NCBI GenBank assembly: GCA_004555735.1
Contig: SFHH01000018.1
Location: 1-18,185 of the forward strand
Reading direction: 5' to 3'
Length of the DNA: 18,185 nucleotides
DNA from: Acidaminococcus fermentans
GTDB taxonomy: Bacteria; Bacillota_C; Negativicutes; Acidaminococcales; Acidaminococcaceae
The notes beneath the pieces are model-generated. The model ran no database searches. It saw only the letters and a list, made by a program, of their open reading frames with translations, and had not been told where the DNA came from. How positions within the stretch are numbered: the first letter of the stretch is position 1; each line of letters begins with the position of its first letter. The position numbers and the translations under genes are program-made. This document shows positions 6,631 to 14,265 of the stretch, piece after piece.

Positions 6631-7437
6631 ATGGCAAGAAAATTTTCGTTGGCGTATTTGACGGTCCCCGGCATCGAAGCCGTCGATCAAATCCGGATGG
6701 CAGCAGAAGCCGGTTATGATACAGTCAGCCTGCGGACGATTCCCATGGGACAGCTGGGGGAACCTCAGAACGATTTGATCCGGGAAAAGGAACTGTTTGC
6801 GGAAATCCGCAGGACACTGCAAACAACCGGGATGAAAGTGCTGGATATCGAACTGGTCCGGGTCCGAGAAGATCTACCCTTGGATTACCGGGCAGAATTT
6901 GAAAAAGGCGCAGAGCTGGGGGCAACAGAAGTCCTTTCCAGCTGCTGGACGGAAAACCAGGATTTTGCGGTGGAAGCTTTTGGTAGGATCTGTGAGCAGG
7001 CCCAGGAATTCGGGATGAATGTGAATTTGGAGTATCCGGCTTCCTCGGCCATCCATGATCTGGCAGGAGTTGCCCGGCTGCAGGAAAAAGTCAAAGCTCC
7101 GAATCTGAAACTGTTCCTGGATATGCTCTATGTGTTCTGGGCCCAGGATACTCCTGAAGCCATCCGGGCCATCGCACCGGAACGGTTTGGCCTGATCCAC
7201 CTTTGTGATTGTCCAAAGGATTATTATCTGCGGGATCGGACGGAAATCATGCGGGCTCGAAGGGAGTACCCCGGACTGGGGGCCATACCGCTGGTGCCGA
7301 TCCTCCAGGCTTTGCCTAAGAATCCTTGTTCTATCGAGCTTCCCAATGAGGAATATATCCATCAATATGGTGCCATGGGGCATATAGAACGGTGCCTGGC
7401 CCATGCGAAAGAAATAATCCAACTGGTTGACCAGTAA
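6631..7437 (+). CDS. Xylose-isomerase-like TIM-barrel enzyme (dehydratase/isomerase/epimerase)
   Basis: 268 residues, one complete AP_endonuc_2-type TIM barrel, the usual length for this superfamily. The divalent-metal ligands can be read in order: Glu134 in NLEYP, Asp164 in LFLDML, His190 in LIHLCD and Glu236 in SIELPN. Relatives with this arrangement include 3-dehydroshikimate dehydratases, inosose dehydratases and isomerases, and sugar epimerases. Next to an AroE-like dehydrogenase the best guess is a dehydratase or isomerase acting on the 3-keto product, but that is inference; if it is a 3-dehydroshikimate dehydratase the product would be protocatechuate. ATG 6631 follows AAAGGGGG. The TAA stop is 21 bases ahead of the AroE-B ATG. 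Cassette A has no copy, so this gene is specific to cassette B. Confidence 0.78.
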   Translation: MARKFSLAYLTVPGIEAVDQIRMAAEAGYDTVSLRTIPMGQLGEPQNDLIREKELFAEIRRTLQTTGMKVLDIELVRVREDLPLDYRAEFEKGAELGATEVLSSCWTENQDFAVEAFGRICEQAQEFGMNVNLEYPASSAIHDLAGVARLQEKVKAPNLKLFLDMLYVFWAQDTPEAIRAIAPERFGLIHLCDCPKDYYLRDRTEIMRARREYPGLGAIPLVPILQALPKNPCSIELPNEEYIHQYGAMGHIERCLAHAKEIIQLVDQ

Positions 7438-7458
7438 TTGAATTCAGAAAGGAATGGA

Positions 7459-8331
7459 ATGCATATGATACCGGATATCGAAACTCGTATGATTACGCTG
7501 ATCGGGGACCCTCTGGCACAGTCTTTTGCCGCTCGGATGCAAAACAAAGGGTATGAAGCAGCCGGACTCAATCTGATTTATTTCTATACGGTCGCAGGGA
7601 ATGAGCATTTGGGAGATATCGTCAACGGGCTGCGCTACATGCCTTTTGCCGGGTTTGCTGTGACCAAGCCCAACAAGGTGAAGGTCCTGGAGTATTTAGA
7701 TGAGTTGGATCCCCTGTGTGCCAAGATGGGGTCCAGCAATACCGTTGTGAAACTGCCGGACGGACGGCTGAAAGGGTACAACACCGATGGCGTCGGGTTC
7801 TATCAGGCCCTGGTAGAAGCCGGCATCAAAGTGGAAGAGAAAGTATTCTTCTGTTTCGGTGGGGGAGGAGCCGGACGGGCCATGTGTTCCATCCTGGCTT
7901 ATCATGGAGCCCCGAAGATCTATATCACGGACCTCTTCGAAGAAAGTGCCAGGTCCCTGGTAGACGATATCAACAACAATTTCAGCCGCGTGGCGGAATT
8001 CGTACCTCATGGAGAGTATTCTAAGCTGGCCGCCTGCGACATCGTCCTCAATGCCAGCGGCGTAGGGATGGGCAAGAGTATCGGCAAGAGCCCCCTGCCC
8101 AAAGAATATATCAAGGAGGGGCAGTTCTTCTTCGATGCCTGCTACAATCCGGCCAAGACACAATTCCTGCTCGATGCGGAAGCAGCAGGCTGCAAGGTCC
8201 TGAACGGCCTGAGCATGAGCCTGTATCAGGGAACAGCCCAGATCGAGCTGTGGACTGGGAAGAAGGCGCCTGTTGAAGTGATGCGGCAGGAACTGCTGGA
8301 TATCCTGGCAGAACGGAACGAACAGAAATAA
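7459..8331 (+). CDS. Shikimate dehydrogenase (AroE)-like oxidoreductase, cassette B
   Basis: Close paralogue of the gene at 2234-3100 with the same motifs: GDPLAQSFAARMQN (one Ser kept, the second replaced by Ala), VTKPNK with the catalytic Lys, GYNTDG with the catalytic Asp, FGGGGAGRA for the NAD(P) loop and MSLYQGTAQIELW. Start choice: ATG 7459 has AAAGGA six bases upstream and is preferred; ATG 7465 aligns exactly with the cassette A start and is the alternative, and a TTG at 7438 abutting the previous stop is unlikely. The product should be a soluble NAD(P)-dependent oxidoreductase working on the imported acid. Keeping two such enzymes, each bound to its own transporter, suggests two related substrates or two expression regimes. 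It ends 26 bases before DctQ-B. Confidence 0.8.
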   Translation: MHMIPDIETRMITLIGDPLAQSFAARMQNKGYEAAGLNLIYFYTVAGNEHLGDIVNGLRYMPFAGFAVTKPNKVKVLEYLDELDPLCAKMGSSNTVVKLPDGRLKGYNTDGVGFYQALVEAGIKVEEKVFFCFGGGGAGRAMCSILAYHGAPKIYITDLFEESARSLVDDINNNFSRVAEFVPHGEYSKLAACDIVLNASGVGMGKSIGKSPLPKEYIKEGQFFFDACYNPAKTQFLLDAEAAGCKVLNGLSMSLYQGTAQIELWTGKKAPVEVMRQELLDILAERNEQK

Positions 8332-8357
8332 ACCAGTACAAAGGAGGCAATAGGATC

Positions 8358-8912
8358 ATGAAAGTCATTCGTTGGCTGGATAAACACCTGGAGGAGACCT
8401 TTCTGGTCGTCATGCTGGTGCTGATCGCCTGTGTCAGCATGCTGCAGGTTATTGTACGGAAGATCCCGGGGATGAGTTCCCTGACTTGGGCCGAAGAATT
8501 CTGCCGGTTCATGTGGATCTGGAGTGTGTTCATTTCTCTGCCTTATACCATCCGGATGGAAAACATGCTTCGGGTAGGAGTCCTGAAAGACCTCCTTCCG
8601 GATCTCCTGAAGAAAGTCATCAACTTGGCAGTGGATGTCATTACGGCGGCCAGTATGGCTTTCCTGGGATATTACTCCATCGATGTGTATAACAACATCG
8701 CCCGGAGCCGGGAAATTTCTCCGGCTATGCAGTGGTCCATGGCCTTTGTCTATGCCGTCATGGTCATCGGTTTTTTCCTGGGGGCCCTGCGGGGAATCCA
8801 AATGATCATCATCCATGTGCGGGATTTCCATAAGAAAGAGCTGAGCACCATCGAACAGACCATGCAGGATGCGGCCAAAGAAGCCAGCATGGCACAGGAA
8901 GGAGATGATTGA
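8358..8912 (+). CDS. dctQ: TRAP transporter small membrane subunit DctQ, cassette B
   Basis: 184 residues, four predicted helices, with TWAEEFCRFMWIWSVF and SPAMQWSMAFVYAVMV as in copy A. It begins MKVIRWLDKHLEE, matching copy A from about residue 18, so it is the normal-length form. ATG 8358 follows AAAGGAGGC, a strong ribosome site. The TGA stop (8910-8912) lies two bases before the DctM-B ATG at 8915, so reading of the two is coupled. Confidence 0.9.
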   Translation: MKVIRWLDKHLEETFLVVMLVLIACVSMLQVIVRKIPGMSSLTWAEEFCRFMWIWSVFISLPYTIRMENMLRVGVLKDLLPDLLKKVINLAVDVITAASMAFLGYYSIDVYNNIARSREISPAMQWSMAFVYAVMVIGFFLGALRGIQMIIIHVRDFHKKELSTIEQTMQDAAKEASMAQEGDD

Positions 8913-8914
8913 AC

Positions 8915-10225
8915 ATGGCAGCCGTAATGGTATTTGCAGTATTCTTGATTGCTATCGCCGTGTCCATTCCCATCAGTGTCAGCATGATCCTGGGATCGGT
9001 GGCACCTATCGAGATCCTCCATAAAGGTGGTTCCATTGTACAGCTCCTGAACAATACATTTTCTGGAGCCAATTCCACGCCGATCCTGGCCGTCCCGCTG
9101 TTCATCTTGGGCGGTGTGATCATGGCCAAGGGAGGGATTTCTCGGAAGCTGTTCAACTTCTTTGCTTACTTTGCTGGTCATTTCACCGGCGGACTGCCCT
9201 GTGCGGTGATCCTCACTTGTCTGTTCTACGGGGCTATTTCCGGATCCGGTCCGGCTACCACCGCTGCGGTAGGGGCTATGTGCGTCCCTTTCCTGACAGA
9301 TCTAGGGTATGACAAGACCTGGAGTGCTGGGCTGATCGCTGTAGCCGGCGGTTTGGGAGTCATCATCCCTCCATCTATTCCCTTTGTCCTGTATTCCCTG
9401 GCTACTGGGGTCTCCACTGGGGACTTGTTCTTGGGCGGCGTACTTCCCGGTATCCTGATCGGGGTGGCTTTGATGGCCTATGCCGTGTACTACTGTGCTA
9501 AAAATGGCGAAGACAAAGAGAAAATCAAGGCTCGGATGGACGAACTGGCAGCGGAAGGCTTCATGAAACTCTTCAAAGACAGCTTTTGGGCGCTGCTCTG
9601 CCCGGTGATCGTACTGGGGGGGATCTATACGGGATTCACTACTCCTACAGAAGCAGCGACGGTTTCTGTATTCTACGCCCTGATTGTTTCCCTCTTTATC
9701 TACAAGACCATGAAGATCGATGAATTGGTCCCTATGCTCTGTGAATCCGTCAAGACCTATGGCGGTCTGGCCTTCGTCCTGGCTTTTGCTACCGCTTTCG
9801 GTCGGGTCCTGTCCCTGACCCGGGCGACCCGGACTGTAGAAACCTTTATCTTGGGGAACTTCCATTCCAGCTTTGCAGTCCTGTCCATCCTTGTAGTCTT
9901 CTTCTTCCTGTTGGGCATGGTCATGGATACGGGTCCGGCCATCATCATCCTGGCACCGGTGTTGCTGCCAGCCTGTGTGAAACTGGGTGTAGATCCTGTC
10001 CATCTGGGCGTAGTGCTGGTCTGCTGCCTGTCCATCGGTCTGGCCACTCCGCCTTTCGGCTTGGATCTTTTCGTGGCCGGCAATATTGCAGAGCGGCAGC
10101 CCATGGATGTGGCCCGGAAAGCAGTCCCCTTCATCCTGGCTTTCGTAGTGGCTCTGTTCATCATCACCTATGTACCCAGTATTTCGACCTATCTGCCAGG
10201 GCTTTTGAAAGTGGCAGTCAAATAA
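8915..10225 (+). CDS. dctM: TRAP transporter large permease subunit DctM, cassette B
   Basis: 436 residues with about 12 membrane segments and all the DctM blocks seen in copy A: FSGANSTPILAVPLFILGG, GAISGSGPATTAAVGA, GVIIPPSIPFVLYSLATG, GGIYTGFTTPTEAATV and GMVMDTGPAIIIL. ATG 8915 with GGAG ten bases upstream is chosen over the in-frame TTG at 8909, which would overlap the DctQ stop; ATG 8915 also aligns with the TTG start of copy A. The C terminus is a few residues longer (KVAVK). It forms the sodium-coupled transport channel with DctQ-B. Confidence 0.92.
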   Translation: MAAVMVFAVFLIAIAVSIPISVSMILGSVAPIEILHKGGSIVQLLNNTFSGANSTPILAVPLFILGGVIMAKGGISRKLFNFFAYFAGHFTGGLPCAVILTCLFYGAISGSGPATTAAVGAMCVPFLTDLGYDKTWSAGLIAVAGGLGVIIPPSIPFVLYSLATGVSTGDLFLGGVLPGILIGVALMAYAVYYCAKNGEDKEKIKARMDELAAEGFMKLFKDSFWALLCPVIVLGGIYTGFTTPTEAATVSVFYALIVSLFIYKTMKIDELVPMLCESVKTYGGLAFVLAFATAFGRVLSLTRATRTVETFILGNFHSSFAVLSILVVFFFLLGMVMDTGPAIIILAPVLLPACVKLGVDPVHLGVVLVCCLSIGLATPPFGLDLFVAGNIAERQPMDVARKAVPFILAFVVALFIITYVPSISTYLPGLLKVAVK

Positions 10226-10265
10226 ATCGGTACAGTACAGAATTTGTTCAAAGGGAGGCAGTATC

Positions 10266-11336
10266 ATGAAAAAATCTTGGAAAAAAGCGGCAGGCGTGTT
10301 GTTGGCAGGGCTGATGCTCATGGGTCTCACCGGCTGCGGCGGGGAAGACACCAAAAAAGAAGCCGCGGGGAGCGGGGAGTATGCCAAACTGAAAACGGTG
10401 GAACTGATCGGGGCGGACTCTGCTGGGAAAGATTCTGCCGGTCAGCGGTTCGGAGAACTGGTGGCCAAGAATGTGGATAAGATCACCGGCGGGAAAATGA
10501 AGATCGATTACCATCCTAACTCAGAACTGGGCGGGGACGAAGATCTGCTCCGACAGCTGAAATCCAATGATATCCAGATCGTAGTCAGCCAGATGGCTCC
10601 GGTGACTGCCATCATTCCGGAAACCGCCGTATTCGATATGCCCATGTCGTTTGCCAAATACAACGGCAAGACCATCGATAAAGTCCTGAACGGGAACGGA
10701 GAATTCCATAAGAAACTTTCCGGCGCCTATGAAAAGGCGGGGCTCCATTATCTGGGAATCCTGCAGAATGCCACTTTCCGCCTGACTACGGCCAATAAAG
10801 ACTTGAAGACCCTGGATGATTTCAAAGGGCTGAAGATCCGGACCATGAGCAATAAGAACCACATGGCCTTCTGGTCCGCCCTGGGGGCCAATCCCACTCC
10901 GCTGGCTTGGCCGGAACTCTACTTCGCTCTCCAGAGCGGAACCGTGGATGCTGAAGAGAATGCGGCAGATACCATTGTTTCTGCTAACTTCAATGAAGTC
11001 CAGAAGTATGTGGCGGATACCAACCATATCCTCTATGCCAACCAGATCTGCATCAATAAGAAAGCGTATGACAGCCTGGATCCGGCTTACCAGAAGGCCC
11101 TGAACCAGGCAGTGCAGGAAGCCTTGAAAGAACTGGCACCTACCCTGGCCAAAGTGGATAAGGACAATAAAGAAGCCTTGAAAAAGAAGGGAATGACCCT
11201 GGTGACCTATGATAAATCCTTCTATGACCAAGTATTGGCCATCCCTGCAGTACAGGAACTGAATAAGAAAATCAATGAGCAAGTGGGCGGTTTAGGCGAA
11301 CTGCTGACCAAAGAATTGGATGCCGCCAGCAAATAA
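10266..11336 (+). CDS. dctP: TRAP transporter substrate-binding lipoprotein DctP, cassette B
   Basis: 356 residues. A basic N terminus and a hydrophobic stretch end at the lipobox MGLTGC with Cys24, so a surface-anchored lipoprotein is predicted. GLKIRTMSN carries the carboxylate-binding Arg192, followed by the block NHMAFWSALGANPTPLAW, identical to copy A, and DAEENAADTIVSANFNEVQ. The near-identical pocket region means both proteins probably bind the same class of acid; differences such as PMSFAKYNGK against PMVFAPYDGK might tune specificity. ATG 10266 follows AAAGGGAGG. It is 87 bases before the LysR gene, with an operator-like hairpin in between. Confidence 0.9.
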   Translation: MKKSWKKAAGVLLAGLMLMGLTGCGGEDTKKEAAGSGEYAKLKTVELIGADSAGKDSAGQRFGELVAKNVDKITGGKMKIDYHPNSELGGDEDLLRQLKSNDIQIVVSQMAPVTAIIPETAVFDMPMSFAKYNGKTIDKVLNGNGEFHKKLSGAYEKAGLHYLGILQNATFRLTTANKDLKTLDDFKGLKIRTMSNKNHMAFWSALGANPTPLAWPELYFALQSGTVDAEENAADTIVSANFNEVQKYVADTNHILYANQICINKKAYDSLDPAYQKALNQAVQEALKELAPTLAKVDKDNKEALKKKGMTLVTYDKSFYDQVLAIPAVQELNKKINEQVGGLGELLTKELDAASK

Positions 11337-11358
11337 AGCCTGGCTACCCCTGAGAAAA

Positions 11359-11404
11359 GGCTGGATATGGTAAAATGGATATGTCAATCTTGCCATATCC
11401 GGCC
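11359..11404. promoter_or_regulatory. Hairpin/operator around the LysR-1 promoter
   Basis: GGCTGGATATGG (11359-11370) and CCATATCCGGCC (11393-11404) are complementary over 12 bases with one G-U pair. A third GGATATG lies between them at 11377-11383. There is no T run after it on the + strand, so it is more likely an operator or an RNA structure than a terminator; on the minus strand a TTTT follows. The arms flank the -10 at 11371-11376, an arrangement suited to autoregulation of the LysR gene. Confidence 0.55.
11368..11376 (+). promoter_or_regulatory. Extended -10 promoter for LysR-1 and downstream genes
   Basis: TG (11368-11369), one base, then TAAAAT (11371-11376), with no clear -35. The expected start, near 11383, lies inside the repeat region described at 11359-11404. 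The leader of about 40 bases ends in GAGGGGG before ATG 11424. Confidence 0.4.
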
Positions 11405-11423
11405 TTGAGGGGGAATCGACACT

Positions 11424-12350
11424 ATGCAATTACAATGGCTGTACTATTTCACGACAATCGCAGAACTGGAACATTATACGAAAGCTGCCTACCGCCTCCA
11501 TGTGAGCCAGTCCAATCTGAGCCACGCCATGCGGGACATGGAAAATGAATTGGGGACCAAACTGTTCGAGCCCCACGGCCGGAACATCCGACTGACCAAG
11601 GCGGGAGAACTGTTCCTTCCTTATGCCCTGCGGACACTGGATACCCTGGAATCAGGGATTAACACGCTGAGAGAATATACCAATCCCAATACAGGGAGCA
11701 TCAACTGTGCGGGCTTTTATTCCATCGAAGCCTTTGCCACGGATCTCCTGATCCGGTACCGGAGTGAGACCAACCGGCTGGGAGTCCAATTCCAGTACGG
11801 TTCCCAGGGGTGGTATGACCTGCAGAAAAATCTGCTGGCAGGGAAAGTGGACCTGATCTTCTGCACCAAAATCGAGGCGCCTCATATTGGAGCCTGTTAC
11901 ATCGGGAGCCATCCTTTGGTGGCCTTGGTGCCAGAACGCCATCCCCTGGCCCGGCGGAAAATCCTGAAGATGAAAGACTTCCAGGGCATGGATTTCGTTG
12001 CTTTCGATGTTTCCGGACAGATCCGGAAACAACTGGATCAGCTCTTCCTAGAACAGGACATCCAAGTCAATGTGGTCATGGAAAGCCCCAATGATGTGAT
12101 CCTTTATGGAGTAGTAGCGGCAGGCCATGGAGTGGCCATCGTTCCCTATCCTCTGATGGGAGTCCCCTTTGGAACCAAGATCGTCCCTATCGAGGACGGT
12201 ATCCGGGAACGGGGAATCTATCTGCAATGGAACAAGGAACGGTATGCGGCTCCGGCCGTGGAATATTTCAAGAATTACGTCATCCGCAGCGGAGACGTAC
12301 TGAATCAGTATTTTCAACGGAAAGGGATTGCCCTTGCCAATACGGAATAA
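11424..12350 (+). CDS. LysR-family transcriptional regulator 1
   Basis: 308 residues, standard LysR length. The N-terminal winged helix-turn-helix is clear: YTKAAYRLHVSQSNLSHAM (about 18-36), then LGTKLFEPHGRNIRLTKAG. A linker helix and a periplasmic-binding-protein-like effector domain follow, with the conserved GKVDLIFC and VAAGHGVAIVPYPLMG segments. It lies in the same direction as the genes around it, which is less common for LysR, and only 15 bases before the ThDP-enzyme gene with AGGAGGG between, so the two are surely cotranscribed. It probably senses a pathway intermediate and controls its own unit. ATG 11424 follows GAGGGGG. Confidence 0.9.
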   Translation: MQLQWLYYFTTIAELEHYTKAAYRLHVSQSNLSHAMRDMENELGTKLFEPHGRNIRLTKAGELFLPYALRTLDTLESGINTLREYTNPNTGSINCAGFYSIEAFATDLLIRYRSETNRLGVQFQYGSQGWYDLQKNLLAGKVDLIFCTKIEAPHIGACYIGSHPLVALVPERHPLARRKILKMKDFQGMDFVAFDVSGQIRKQLDQLFLEQDIQVNVVMESPNDVILYGVVAAGHGVAIVPYPLMGVPFGTKIVPIEDGIRERGIYLQWNKERYAAPAVEYFKNYVIRSGDVLNQYFQRKGIALANTE

Positions 12351-12365
12351 ACAGGAGGGAATGAG

Positions 12366-14201
12366 ATGACGAAGAAACTGGTGGCCGATCTGATGGTGGA
12401 TTACCTGGAACGGCGGGATGTAAAATATGTATTCGGTCTGTGCGGCCATACGGTGATCGGGATGCTGGATGCCCTGAGCCGCAGCAAAAAAGTGAAATAC
12501 ATTTCCAATCGGCATGAAGCCGTGGCTTCTACGGCAGCGGACGGCTATGCCCGGGTGACCCACAAGGCTTCTGTGGTCCTGTGCCACCTGGGACCTGGCC
12601 TGACCAATGTGCTCACGGGGGTAGCCAATGCGGCCTTTGATTCCATCCCTATGGTGGTCATAGCCGGGGATGTGCCCAGTTATTACTTTGGCAAGCATCC
12701 CCATCAGGAAGTGAACATGCATGGGGACGGGACCCAGTACCGGATCCTGGAACCGGTGGTGAAACGGGCCTGGCGGGTGGATGACCCGGAATCTATGGCG
12801 GAAATCATGGACAAGGCTTTCCGACTGGCGGAGTCCGGCCGTCCTGGGCCTGTGCTCATCGATGTTCCCATGGATATCTTTTCCCGGGAAGTGGAAGATT
12901 ATATTTGGGACCGGACCTATAAAGACAGCCACATCACCATGAAACCGGCCCTGGATCCGGCAGCGGCCAAAGCCATCGCAGAGAAACTGGTGGCGGCGGA
13001 ACACCCGGTGATGCATGCCGGCGGGGGAATCCTCCTGGCCCAGGCATCGGATGACCTGGCAGCCTTGGCGGAATTCCTGGATATCCCCGTATCCCGGACA
13101 TTGATGGGACAGGGCTGCATCAGCGATGCTCATCCCCTGATGATCGGCCAGACCGGTTTCTGGGGCATGGAATTCACCCATTCCCTGACTTCTCAAGCCG
13201 ATGTGATCCTGGGCCTGGGGACCCGGTTCGCAGAAGCGGACAGTTCCAGCTGGTACCGGGGTGTCACCTTTGATCCGGACCATACGGAATTCCTCCAGAT
13301 CGATATCGACCCGGCAGAAATCGGCCGGAACTATCCGGTGGCTATTGGGGCCGTAGGGGACCTGAAATTAGGACTCCAGCAGATCCTGGCGGAAGCAAAG
13401 AAAATCTGTCCGGAAGGAAAGCAGCATCCGGAACTGCGGAAAGCCATCGCAGAGGCCAAAGCGGCTTTCAAGAAGCGGAATGAAGCCATTGCCCATGACG
13501 GACGCTTCCCCATGACACCTCAGCGGATCCTGAAAGACGTGAAAGAAGTCCTGCCGGAAGATGCGGAAATCTTCACGGATGTGGGATGGAACAAGAACGG
13601 GGTGGCCCAGCAGTATGATATCACTGTCCCCGGGACCATCCACCATTCTTCTGGTTTGGCTACCATGGGTTTTGGAGCCTCTGCTGTTTTAGGAGGAAAG
13701 CTGGGGGCACCGGACAAAATCTGCATCACTCTCACCGGTGACGGGGGCTTCGGGGTGAACCCAACCTGCCTGGCTACAGCCGTGGAACAAAACATCCCCT
13801 GCACCTGGGTCGTCATGAACAACTCAGCCTTCGGGACCATTGCCGGCCTGGAAAATGCCAATTACGGGACCAAATTCGGGACCACTTTCCATACGCCGGA
13901 TGGGGAATCCTACAGTCCCAGCTGGGCCGGAGTGGCTAGAGCGTACGGGGTGGAAGCCATCTGTGTCCATAGCGCGGATGAATTCAAACCAGCCATGGAA
14001 GCGGCATTGAAAGCCAATCGGGAAGGCCGTCCCTTCCTGGTGGAAGCCCCTATGGAAAATATCGTCGTACCTACTCCCGGCTGCTGGAATATCAATGATA
14101 TCTACAGCCCTAATAAACTGGTAGAAGATGGAAAACTGGTGAAAAACGAAAAGGGCGAATTCGTCGCTCCGAATCATGCGAAATCCCATAAGGGAAAATA
14201 A
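12366..14201 (+). CDS. Thiamine-diphosphate-dependent enzyme, acetolactate synthase-like fold
   Basis: 611 residues with the three domains of the ALS/POX family: N-terminal PYR domain, central Rossmann-like domain (about 195-345), C-terminal PP domain. The catalytic Glu that activates ThDP is Glu51 in SNRHEAVAS. The ThDP/Mg motif is GDG at 458-460 through Asn485-Asn486. Glu51 argues against glyoxylate carboligase, where Val takes this place. The enzyme makes or breaks a C-C bond beside a carbonyl, as a decarboxylase, carboligase or ring-diketone hydrolase; the reaction cannot be fixed from sequence. No small regulatory subunit is nearby, so it is not a normal biosynthetic acetolactate synthase. 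The C-terminal tail of about 40 residues (after DIYSPNKL) is charged. ATG 12366 has AGGAGGG upstream; a strong hairpin follows the stop. Confidence 0.85.
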   Translation: MTKKLVADLMVDYLERRDVKYVFGLCGHTVIGMLDALSRSKKVKYISNRHEAVASTAADGYARVTHKASVVLCHLGPGLTNVLTGVANAAFDSIPMVVIAGDVPSYYFGKHPHQEVNMHGDGTQYRILEPVVKRAWRVDDPESMAEIMDKAFRLAESGRPGPVLIDVPMDIFSREVEDYIWDRTYKDSHITMKPALDPAAAKAIAEKLVAAEHPVMHAGGGILLAQASDDLAALAEFLDIPVSRTLMGQGCISDAHPLMIGQTGFWGMEFTHSLTSQADVILGLGTRFAEADSSSWYRGVTFDPDHTEFLQIDIDPAEIGRNYPVAIGAVGDLKLGLQQILAEAKKICPEGKQHPELRKAIAEAKAAFKKRNEAIAHDGRFPMTPQRILKDVKEVLPEDAEIFTDVGWNKNGVAQQYDITVPGTIHHSSGLATMGFGASAVLGGKLGAPDKICITLTGDGGFGVNPTCLATAVEQNIPCTWVVMNNSAFGTIAGLENANYGTKFGTTFHTPDGESYSPSWAGVARAYGVEAICVHSADEFKPAMEAALKANREGRPFLVEAPMENIVVPTPGCWNINDIYSPNKLVEDGKLVKNEKGEFVAPNHAKSHKGK

Positions 14202-14211
14202 TGGAAAAGCT

Positions 14212-14246
14212 AAGGCTCTGTTTTCCCTGTGAAACAGAGCCTTTTT
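14212..14246 (+). terminator. Intrinsic terminator inside the operon, before the lyase gene
   Basis: AAGGCTCTGTTT (14212-14223) pairs perfectly over 12 bases with AAACAGAGCCTT (14232-14243) around an 8-base loop, and T residues run 14242-14246. The next gene starts at 14266 with AGAAAGGAG right after the hairpin, leaving no room for a promoter. It should therefore lower, not abolish, transcription into the lyase genes, or be controlled by read-through. Confidence 0.82.
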
Positions 14247-14265
14247 CGGGAGAAAGGAGCAGCGT

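Larger units (their letters stand above)
7459..11336 (+). repeat. Cassette B: AroE-like + DctQ-DctM-DctP, paralogous to 2234-6157
   Basis: Second copy of the four-gene unit. It differs from cassette A by the added TIM-barrel gene in front, a shorter DctQ N terminus, an ATG instead of TTG for DctM, and different ribosome-site regions. The codons in B use slightly fewer G/C-rich third positions in places, consistent with independent drift. Confidence 0.85.

Noticed and set aside
6158..7458. Insertion sequence or recombination site at the cassette A/B junction
   Set aside because: No transposase fragments, terminal inverted repeats or target-site duplications are visible; the only repeats are terminator and operator palindromes.
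12048..13283. 411-codon open frame on the minus strand opposite the LysR-1/ThDP genes
   Set aside because: It is antisense to two well-supported genes, rich in His, Gly, Pro and Arg with no domain features, and arises from the codon bias of the plus strand. The similar long minus-strand frames at 1318-2142, 4075-5172 and 9302-10387 are rejected for the same reason.
12366..14201. Glyoxylate carboligase or biosynthetic acetolactate synthase as the specific call for the ThDP enzyme
   Set aside because: Glu51 is present where glyoxylate carboligase has Val, and no regulatory small subunit or branched-chain amino acid genes are nearby. Only the fold is claimed.
6631..14201. myo-Inositol catabolism (IolE/IolI-like TIM barrel plus IolD-like ThDP enzyme)
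   Set aside because: No IolG-, IolB- or IolC-like genes are present, and the dehydrogenase here is AroE-like, not an inositol dehydrogenase. It remains an analogy for chemistry only.
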